Source: DASRAJ01 sp039920305
GTDB taxonomy: Bacteria > Bacteroidota > Bacteroidia > Chitinophagales > UBA10324
Assembly: GCA_039920305.1 (NCBI GenBank)
Contig: JBDSEA010000134.1
Location: 1 to 22,376, forward strand
Direction of reading: 5' to 3'
Length of the DNA stretch: 22,376 nt
Shown: piece by piece, positions 16,760 through 22,376 of the stretch
Numbering within the stretch: the stretch's first letter is position 1
How the letters are laid out: each line of letters begins with the position of its first letter
Made by a program: the position numbers and the translations under genes
Notes under the pieces: generated by a model
Databases searched by the model: none
What the model was told of the DNA's origin: nothing
What the model saw: only the letters and a program-made list of their open reading frames with translations

Positions 16760-18139
16760 TTATGGTGTATGGGATACTGCGTTGCGTTCCTTAAGCATTT
16801 TATAAATCGTTGACTTGCCGATACCGAGCTTTTCCGCGGTCAGCACCACATTGTCGTTATATTTTTGCAGGAAGTGCATGATGATTTTGAATTCATATTC
16901 TTCAAGAGTAGTTTCTTCGGCTAATATTCCACTAAGGAAATCATTATAGCCATTGATTATTAGATCGTTTGCAGTAATGATTGAATCATTGGTCATTGCT
17001 GCTGCAAGCTCTGAAACCGATTTCAGCTCACGCACATTACCCGGAAAGCGATGAAGCATTAGCTTCTGCAACGCGTCAGAAGAAAAAGTTTTTGGCGGCA
17101 GATCGTTTTCGCTGCAAAAATGATCCACAAAATATTTGGCAAGCAATGGAATATCATTGGCACGCCCGCGGAGCGGAGGCATCTGAATCTGTAATCCGAG
17201 CAAGCGGTAATAGAGGTCTTCACGGAACCGGTTATGCTTCATTTCCTCCAGTAAATTCTTATTGGTAGAGGCGATAATACGGCAGTCAATCTTTATTAGC
17301 TTATTGCTGCCGACGCGACTCACTTCCTTTTCCTGAAGTACGCGAAGCAATTTGGTTTGAAGTGATAATTCCATCTCCCCAATCTCATCAAGAAGCAAGG
17401 TACCGCCATTAGCCTCTTCAAATTTTCCAACACGCGCAGCAGCCGCTCCGGTGAAGGATCCCTTTTCATGACCGAACAACTCGCTTTCTGCAAGCTCTTT
17501 TGGAATGGCTGCCATGTTCACTGCTACAAACGCCCCGTTCTTTCTCTTCGAGTTAAAGTGTATCGCTTTCGCCACCACTTCCTTTCCCGTTCCGGTTTCA
17601 CCTGTAATACCAACGGTAATATTGGTTTCCGCAGCTTTATGGATAAGTGCAAATACTGCCTGCATAGGCTCGCTGTTGCCAATGATGAAGTTTCCGAAGT
17701 TGTACCGGCTTCTCACTTCTTTTTCGAGTACTGAAATCCTTGACTTTAATTTCTGATTGTTGCGGATATTACTGAGCAGGTTATGGAGCTTCTCTTTGAT
17801 GTCAGGAGTTTTTACCACATAATCATAAGCGCCAAGCTTTAACAGCTCAACGGCAGTATCAATTTTATTCTGCTCACTGATCATGATCACTTCGGTATCA
17901 GGCTTGAGCTCCTTTATCTGCCTCAACACTTTTTCGCCATTCATATCCGGCAGCATGTAATCGACCGTAACAACATCAGGATTCTCATGAAGCGCTTTTA
18001 AAAGCTCACTTCCTGTCGTAAATTTTTTGACTGTATATTCAGGATTGAGCGAAGCTACATAACTGAGCAGATCACGATACCAGTCATCATCCTCAAGAAT
18101 AAAAATCAAGAAATCTGTGCTGGTGCCCTGTTTAGCCAT
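16760..18139 (-). CDS. NtrC-type sigma-54-dependent response regulator
   Basis: This is a 459-residue transcription activator. An N-terminal receiver (about 10-125) has the acidic pocket Glu16-Asp17-Asp18, phosphoacceptor Asp60 in TVDYMLPDM, Ser88 and Lys110. The central AAA+ domain (~150-380) has Walker A GETGTGKE at 180-187, the sigma-54 contact loop as GSFTGA at 227-232 (one change from GAFTGA) and Walker B GGTLLLDEIGE ending near 255. The C-terminus (~415-455) is a Fis-type helix-turn-helix with LTAEKLGIGKSTIYKMLKE. It should bind upstream of -24/-12 promoters and use ATP to open them when phosphorylated. It is last in the kinase-regulator series, 70 bases after the CheY-like gene, and has its own consensus -7 box. 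I found no -24/-12 promoter in the window, so its targets are not visible. Confidence 0.95.
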   Translation of the reverse strand: MAKQGTSTDFLIFILEDDDWYRDLLSYVASLNPEYTVKKFTTGSELLKALHENPDVVTVDYMLPDMNGEKVLRQIKELKPDTEVIMISEQNKIDTAVELLKLGAYDYVVKTPDIKEKLHNLLSNIRNNQKLKSRISVLEKEVRSRYNFGNFIIGNSEPMQAVFALIHKAAETNITVGITGETGTGKEVVAKAIHFNSKRKNGAFVAVNMAAIPKELAESELFGHEKGSFTGAAAARVGKFEEANGGTLLLDEIGEMELSLQTKLLRVLQEKEVSRVGSNKLIKIDCRIIASTNKNLLEEMKHNRFREDLYYRLLGLQIQMPPLRGRANDIPLLAKYFVDHFCSENDLPPKTFSSDALQKLMLHRFPGNVRELKSVSELAAAMTNDSIITANDLIINGYNDFLSGILAEETTLEEYEFKIIMHFLQKYNDNVVLTAEKLGIGKSTIYKMLKERNAVSHTP

Positions 18140-18188
18140 GAATTGATTGACGATGTATACAATGCTTTAAGAAGAAAAATTTGCGTTT

Positions 18189-18196
18189 CAAAATTA
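18189..18196 (-). promoter_or_regulatory. Possible internal -7 box before the NtrC-type gene
   Basis: TAATTTTG on the minus strand is an exact TAnnTTTG match, 49 bases before the ATG at 18139. No -33 element is evident at 17-20 bases. It may allow the activator to be transcribed separately from the kinase operon. Confidence 0.4.
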
Positions 18197-18209
18197 CTTT
18201 ATCGTATAG

Positions 18210-18605
18210 TCATAATGATGCAGGCTTAACCTCAAAACCAGGAAGAGCTGCTATTATTTCCAGTAACTGCTCTGTTTTGAAGGGCTTGATAAGATATTCT
18301 GTTGCTCCAAGCTTATGTGCGGCGGAAATCACTTTGGGATAGGTTAGTCTTGATATCAGTATCACAGGAATATCTGTCATTGACATTTCAATTCGCATGA
18401 TGTTAAGCAGTTCCAGTCCGGAAAGATCAGGAAGCATTACATCCAAAATCACGAGATCCGGCCTTTGCTCCTTCAGCCTGATCACTGCATGCAAGCCATC
18501 ACTTTCAGCAAATACATTAAAACCATTTTGCTGAAGGGAGAAGGTAATTAGACCACGGGTCATCTCATCGTCATCGACCAACAGTACTACTGGTTTTTGC
18601 TTCAT
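18210..18605 (-). CDS. Single-domain response regulator (CheY-like)
   Basis: The 131-residue protein is a receiver domain alone: acidic pocket Asp11-Asp12-Asp13, phosphoacceptor Asp55 in LVILDVMLPDLSG, Ser85 and Lys107 in YLIKPF. It has no output domain, so it probably acts by protein contact or as a phosphate carrier or sink. Its ATG lies four bases after the stop codon of the hybrid kinase, which implies co-transcription and makes it a likely partner of that kinase's Hpt domain. The NtrC-type regulator follows 70 bases later, so a relay or competition between Asp55 and Asp60 is plausible. Confidence 0.92.
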   Translation of the reverse strand: MKQKPVVLLVDDDEMTRGLITFSLQQNGFNVFAESDGLHAVIRLKEQRPDLVILDVMLPDLSGLELLNIMRIEMSMTDIPVILISRLTYPKVISAAHKLGATEYLIKPFKTEQLLEIIAALPGFEVKPASL

Positions 18606-18609
18606 AAAA

Positions 18610-21183
18610 TTATTTAAGTTGATTGGTCACCATATTGTCTTCGTAGATGGATTGGCCATCCATGCGCTCCGTTTCTTTTATTTCTTTTTCCAGCATTTCA
18701 AAGACCTTTTCTGTTACTTCGCTAATCTGTTGAATGAGAGCAGGAATTGCAGGATGATAAGATTCTGCTGACAATTCCTCAAGCTGCTTGAGTTTTTCTT
18801 CGGTTGCCTCAATTTGCAGGTACCTGTATGATGGAATCATTTTATGAGCTACCTGCCTGAGCGTTTCCCTGTCCTTTTGATGCATCGCCTCATGCAGCAA
18901 TTTTAGATGCCGCCGGTTATTATTAATGAAGGAATGAGCCATGCTGATTACAAAGGCCTTGTTGGAGCCGGAAGTTTCCTGCAGGTATGCAAGACTGAAA
19001 AGTGGCTTTTCGCTTTCTTCATCAATTAATCCGTTCTGCTCACCGTTTGATTGGATTCCCGAGCCTTGCCGGTTTAGCAAAAGTTTCTTCATGCTCTCCA
19101 ATAATTCCCTTTCCTTAAATGGCTTGAAGATAACCTCGCTAAATCCTGCGGATTGCATCTCTGCCTGCTGAGTACTATACACATTTGCGGTTAATGCAAT
19201 AAGCGGAATATTTCTTTTAGCAGGATCAGCTGACGATCGAATCTTTTTTGCAACTTCAATTCCGCTCATCAGGGGCATCTGCACATCAAGAAGTACGACA
19301 TCAAAACCGGTTGTGTTGAATTTTTCCAGAGCTTCGCTGCCATCATGGACACAAATTGTTTTCATCCCCCATTTTTCCAGAATGGTTTTACACAACATCA
19401 CATTCATCTCCTCGTCATCTGCTATAAGTGCGGTTTTACCCGTAAAAGTGTATGAGAAATTAAGGGCGGGCACCTCAGAAATGATGTTTTGCAGCTTGTC
19501 ACATTTTTTAAATGGCAGCTTTACAATAAAAACAGACCCTGCACCAGCCTCGCTTTGAACCTCAATGGTACCCCTGAGGAATTCTGTGAGCTTGCGGGTG
19601 ATGGTTAATCCGAGACCTGAACCACCGTACTTGCGTGTGATAGCATAATCACGTTGAGTAAATTCCTCAAATATTTTCTGAGTCATTTCTAGCGGAATAC
19701 CTATGCCGGTATCCTTCACATCAGTACGTATGGTTACCATCTCATCGTTCTCCTCTTCAAGAATACAGTTGATGATCACTCCGCCATGCTCAGTGAATTT
19801 TAAAGCATTGCCAACCAGGTTGATGATGATCTGCTTTACACTCAGGGAATCACCGCTGACAAACTCCGGAACATTTTCATCAATACGATAGGAAAACCAT
19901 ATATTTTTTTCAACTGCCTTCATTCGGAAAGTATCATGCAGGTCATGAATGAGCTGGTGAAAATTAAAAGGTTCTTCATCATGCTGCTGTTTTCCCGCCT
20001 CAATTTTTGAAAAATCAAGAACCTGATTTACCAGTGACAGAAGATGAGCAGCCGATCTTTGTATGGCATTTGTAAATTTTTTATGCTTGCTACTCTGCTC
20101 ATCCTGTCCAAGCTGGTCAGCAAATCCTACAATTGCATTCAGCGGTGTCCTGATCTCGTGACTCATATTGGCGAGAAATTCCTCCTTCACTTTAGCAAGT
20201 TTCTCTGCTCTCGTACGCTCCTCTATAAGCTGGGCATGCAGCCGCTTACTGCGTGATATGTCGGTTAAAATCAGGTAGATGAAAAGGAGTGTAGTAAGTA
20301 TCCCGAGTATTCCGATGTAGGTCATGATACGACTTGCATTGCCTGCTACTTTTGCTGCGGCAGCGGCCCTGCGAGTGTTGATGATATTTTCATTGTTTTC
20401 AAGCAGGGAAATTTTCAAGCGAATATTGTTCATTAGATCTCTTACCTGCTGCAGAAGCACCAGCTCATCACCGCCCCATTCCTTCAGCTTTTTGTTAAGC
20501 GTAGCTTCCTGCTGCTGAATAAGTGTTTTCAAATCTGATGATTTTTCCTCCGGGTTGTTAAATACTGAAGAGTCGGGTAAAGGACGGTTAGCAGAATTAT
20601 TTTCCCCGGCTGATTTTCGTTTTTGCTTCTTACCCTTTGGATCAAATACGCGTACCCATAAACTCCTGTTTTCCACTTTCCCAATGGTATATGCTGAGGA
20701 ATCAATAATTTTCCCCTGCTTTGTATTTCCGGAAAGCACAGATATTTTTCTCATCAGCTGCGAATCAATTTCTTCTCTTCTTCTTGCTACAAACTGATTC
20801 ATTAATTCCTCGCATTCATTTACAAGAAGCTGAATAGAATCAGCAAGCGTGGCTTGCTGCGGATTATCCAGTGTTGCTACCCTTAAGTTGGATATTGCAT
20901 AATGTACTGAGTCTGAAAAGCGATGGTATGCATCAACGTATTGAGTATCCTGTGTAAGAGTATATGCCCTCACATTGCTTTCTTCATTTGACAGATGATC
21001 CAGTAACTGGTGAGAGTGTACTATTTTTTCATCCGGGCGGGCAAGAATACTAATTGCATCTACAAGGCGGTTGAGAGAAAGGAAATTGCTGATACCGGCA
21101 AAAACTCCGGCCAGAAGAACTACGCTAAAGCCAAGGAGGACCTTTAAACCTAAAGCTCTGACGAATCCGGGTTGATCCTGCAT
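18610..21183 (-). CDS. Hybrid sensor histidine kinase with receiver and C-terminal Hpt domain
   Basis: This is an 857-residue inner-membrane kinase. Membrane segments lie at about 13-31 and 286-306. The region between begins with a CHASE3-like stretch (ESNVRAYTLTQDTQYVDAYHRF) and contains a basic, low-complexity insert near 182-190. A HisKA domain follows directly, without a recognisable HAMP domain, with His342 in MSHEIRTPLNAIVGF. The ATPase domain has NLVGNALKFT, DTGIGIP and GSGLGLTITRKL. The receiver has Asp633 in VVLLDVQMPLMSG. The Hpt domain has His780 in QVAHKMIPSYRYL. This is a complete phosphorelay in one chain (His342, Asp633, His780), passing phosphate to a separate regulator. The start is the ATG at 21183; the codon just before it is TTG and could be mistaken for the start. 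The ligand is unknown. Confidence 0.95.
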   Translation of the reverse strand: MQDQPGFVRALGLKVLLGFSVVLLAGVFAGISNFLSLNRLVDAISILARPDEKIVHSHQLLDHLSNEESNVRAYTLTQDTQYVDAYHRFSDSVHYAISNLRVATLDNPQQATLADSIQLLVNECEELMNQFVARRREEIDSQLMRKISVLSGNTKQGKIIDSSAYTIGKVENRSLWVRVFDPKGKKQKRKSAGENNSANRPLPDSSVFNNPEEKSSDLKTLIQQQEATLNKKLKEWGGDELVLLQQVRDLMNNIRLKISLLENNENIINTRRAAAAAKVAGNASRIMTYIGILGILTTLLFIYLILTDISRSKRLHAQLIEERTRAEKLAKVKEEFLANMSHEIRTPLNAIVGFADQLGQDEQSSKHKKFTNAIQRSAAHLLSLVNQVLDFSKIEAGKQQHDEEPFNFHQLIHDLHDTFRMKAVEKNIWFSYRIDENVPEFVSGDSLSVKQIIINLVGNALKFTEHGGVIINCILEEENDEMVTIRTDVKDTGIGIPLEMTQKIFEEFTQRDYAITRKYGGSGLGLTITRKLTEFLRGTIEVQSEAGAGSVFIVKLPFKKCDKLQNIISEVPALNFSYTFTGKTALIADDEEMNVMLCKTILEKWGMKTICVHDGSEALEKFNTTGFDVVLLDVQMPLMSGIEVAKKIRSSADPAKRNIPLIALTANVYSTQQAEMQSAGFSEVIFKPFKERELLESMKKLLLNRQGSGIQSNGEQNGLIDEESEKPLFSLAYLQETSGSNKAFVISMAHSFINNNRRHLKLLHEAMHQKDRETLRQVAHKMIPSYRYLQIEATEEKLKQLEELSAESYHPAIPALIQQISEVTEKVFEMLEKEIKETERMDGQSIYEDNMVTNQLK

Positions 21184-21187
21184 CAAA

Positions 21188-21216
21188 CAAAATTATTGAT
21201 CAGTTAAAATTAGAAA
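21188..21216 (-). promoter_or_regulatory. Candidate promoter of the hybrid kinase gene
   Basis: On the minus strand TTTC (21216-21213) is followed after 17 bases by TAATTTTG (21195-21188), an exact -7 consensus. The box ends four bases before the ATG, so a transcript from it would have almost no leader. It overlaps the stop region of the preceding small outer-membrane protein gene; the kinase may also be read from that gene's promoter. Confidence 0.45.
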
Positions 21217-21683
21217 ATGTAACGTATCGTTAATGCTGCATCCCATGGAAGAGGGTGGTCTGCATAAGTAAACCGGGGAGTAAGATCCGCTCCGAGGTTG
21301 ATGGGTATGCCTTCAAAATAGTAATCTATGCCAACTACTCCCTGCAAACCAATGGAAGCGTCCCAGTAATGGTCATTTTTATCATAGAACCGATCATGCC
21401 AGCCAGATGCAAACAGTCCGCCTCCCAGGTAAAAAACAAATCCTTCTTTTACCGGGATATGCTTCTCCACCATTCCTGATATAATCGTTCCATCCAGGTG
21501 ATAGTTACTAAGCAAGTTTCCGCGTAACCCGATATTATGAGAAGTGATGTGACGGAATTCTATTCCACTAAAACCACCCAGGCGGAGACCCATCTGGCTT
21601 GTATTTATACTTTGAGCTGATACGTTAAAGTGATTAATAAAAAGAAAAAAGAAAACAAAGACACCAAACCCGACGATCTTCAT
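21210..21683 (-). CDS. Small outer-membrane beta-barrel protein, function unknown
   Basis: This is a 157-residue protein I cannot assign to a named family. It begins MKIVGFGVFVFFFLFINHFNVSAQ, a signal peptide cleaved after SAQ. The rest alternates hydrophobic and polar residues with glycine/aromatic girdles (GLRLGGFSGIEF, FVFYLGGGLFASG, ASIGLQGVVGIDYYF) and ends in TIRYIF, an aromatic terminus typical of barrel insertion signals. About eight strands would fit the length. The frame is open upstream to a TTG at 21740, but that lies in the terminator hairpin, so I use the ATG at 21683. It is 26 bases upstream of the hybrid kinase on the same strand, which makes it a candidate partner or the first gene of that operon. 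A short dyad, agaaat-a-atttct (21704-21716), lies just before it. Confidence 0.8.
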   Translation of the reverse strand: MKIVGFGVFVFFFLFINHFNVSAQSINTSQMGLRLGGFSGIEFRHITSHNIGLRGNLLSNYHLDGTIISGMVEKHIPVKEGFVFYLGGGLFASGWHDRFYDKNDHYWDASIGLQGVVGIDYYFEGIPINLGADLTPRFTYADHPLPWDAALTIRYIF

Positions 21684-21725
21684 TGATAAAATTTTTATGA
21701 ATGAGAAATAATTTCTAAACGAAAC

Positions 21726-21762
21726 AAAAAAAACCTGCAAAGAACCATGGGATCTTTGCAGG
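21726..21762 (-). terminator. Rho-independent terminator
   Basis: A perfect 10-bp stem, cctgcaaaga (21734-21743) and tctttgcagg (21753-21762), encloses a nine-base loop. On the minus strand it is followed by eight T residues (21733-21726 region). It ends the transcript of the gene that stops at 21835 and insulates the small outer-membrane protein and kinase operon. Confidence 0.92.
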
Positions 21763-21771
21763 AATAAGAAA

Positions 21772-21830
21772 GGATGGAAATCGCATTGCGAACACTACTC
21801 CCCTTGTTGCGATGCGACTCCATCCGGGGG
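21772..21830 (-). other. Large imperfect hairpin in 3' UTR, possible pseudoknot
   Basis: Outer arms ggatgg (21772-21777) and ccatcc (21820-21825) and inner arms tcgcattgcga (21781-21791) and ttgcgatgcga (21807-21817; two G-T pairs) form a 17-bp interrupted stem around a 15-base loop. On the minus strand a CCCCC run (21830-21826) lies just 5' of the stem and the loop contains GGGG (21804-21799 region), which could pair as a pseudoknot. It sits between a stop codon and a separate terminator, so termination alone does not explain it. Confidence 0.6.
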
Positions 21831-21834
21831 AAAA

Positions 21835-22376
21835 TCATTTAAATTCGAAACTTTGCTTCCCGATTAAATATCCATCCTGATAAATTTCTGCATTATATTT
21901 TCCTTTAGCAAAAGGGGTATTCTGGTTCCATTTGGCGCAAACATTCTTTGATTGTTGCTGGTAATCCATGGTTGCGGTAGTGGTATACTGCATTTGCTCG
22001 TTGGTTTCTACCCCTGTAAATGTTCCCGATCCCTGATCCTGAACTGCAAGTATGCTCCCTTCCGGACTTAAAATTCTCACATAAAATGTTTTTGATCCTG
22101 CATCTGCTATCTTATTCTCCGGAACATCAAAACATACATTCAGGTATTGAACTTTTGACGCACGGCTTGTTTCATCTTCCTTTCCGTTAGACTTATTCCG
22201 CACTCCGGAGATTTCAATATTCGAAGGAATAAGAAGTGATGCCACAGTTACTTTCTGAGAAAGTGAAGTATTGGTGGTAGTTAACTGAGTAACGATCATC
22301 TGTGTTTCGGAAAGATTTCTTCCAAGAGAATCCTTTTCAATGGTTAGAATACTATTTTGTTTTTGCAGCTCTTCGA
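21835..22376 (-). CDS. Unrecognised protein with coiled-coil and Ig-like C-terminus, 5' end outside the window
   Basis: The reading frame stays open to the window edge, so this is a partial gene; 179 C-terminal residues are visible. An ATG at 22299 exists, but the frame continues upstream as a Glu/Gln/Leu-rich heptad-like stretch (EELQKQNSILTIEKDSL), so it is probably internal. Residues near the visible N-terminus look like a coiled coil ending at NTSLSQKVTVASLL. The rest is beta-rich with VCFDVPENKIADAGSKTFYVRILSPEGSIL and ends YQDGYLIGKQSFEFK, suggesting an Ig-like or beta-sandwich domain. Two cysteines (VCFDV and NVCAKW) could pair. Similar coiled-coil plus beta-domain proteins of unknown function occur in Bacteroidota, but I cannot name a family. 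Confidence 0.75.
   Translation of the reverse strand, partial: EELQKQNSILTIEKDSLGRNLSETQMIVTQLTTTNTSLSQKVTVASLLIPSNIEISGVRNKSNGKEDETSRASKVQYLNVCFDVPENKIADAGSKTFYVRILSPEGSILAVQDQGSGTFTGVETNEQMQYTTTATMDYQQQSKNVCAKWNQNTPFAKGKYNAEIYQDGYLIGKQSFEFK

Overview
The window looks like a chromosomal segment of a Bacteroidota bacterium, probably from the Chitinophagales/Sphingobacteriales side of the phylum. This rests on the type IX secretion (T9SS) and gliding genes porU, porV, gldJ and a porP/sprF relative, a DUF5723 protein, TAnnTTTG-type promoter boxes, and the near absence of Shine-Dalgarno sequences. The species cannot be named from the sequence alone. Every gene found is chromosomal in character. 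I saw no insertion sequence, prophage, integrase, CRISPR array or plasmid function. No gene-free stretch reaches 300 bases; the longest is 15979-16210.

Layout. 1-3000: a tRNA-Thr(CGT), an SDR39U1/TIGR01777 epimerase-like protein (minus), and a divergently read oligopeptide-type substrate-binding lipoprotein with no permease beside it. 3091-5373: a large outer-membrane protein with a DUF5723 barrel, six 27-residue thrombospondin type-3 repeats and an OmpA peptidoglycan-binding domain. 5576-7964: murF (plus), convergent with prfA (minus). 8096-15978: the T9SS block, with gldJ and the porP/sprF-like gene (minus) and porU-porV (plus), closed by a strong terminator. 16211-16696: ispF. 16760-21683: an apparent minus-strand signalling operon read as small outer-membrane protein, hybrid histidine kinase with a C-terminal Hpt, single-domain response regulator, then NtrC-type sigma-54 activator. 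21684-22376: a terminator, a second unusual hairpin, and the 3' part of an unrecognised coiled-coil/Ig-like gene cut by the window edge.

How the genes work together. PorV shuttles C-terminal-signal cargo and PorU is the cysteine-peptidase sortase that removes the signal at the cell surface. GldJ is an accessory lipoprotein of the gliding/T9SS machinery, and PorP/SprF proteins serve particular adhesins or anchoring. The signalling operon could run an intramolecular phosphorelay (His342, Asp633, Hpt His780) to either or both response regulators (Asp55 and Asp60), ending in sigma-54-dependent transcription. Its targets are not visible here.

The window is mostly orthodox. The parts most worth following are the structured 3' UTR at 21726-21830, the promoter boxes lying only a few bases before several start codons (possible leaderless mRNAs), the hybrid kinase with its long extracytoplasmic region, and the DUF5723-TSP3-OmpA protein. 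I found no convincing wholly new system.
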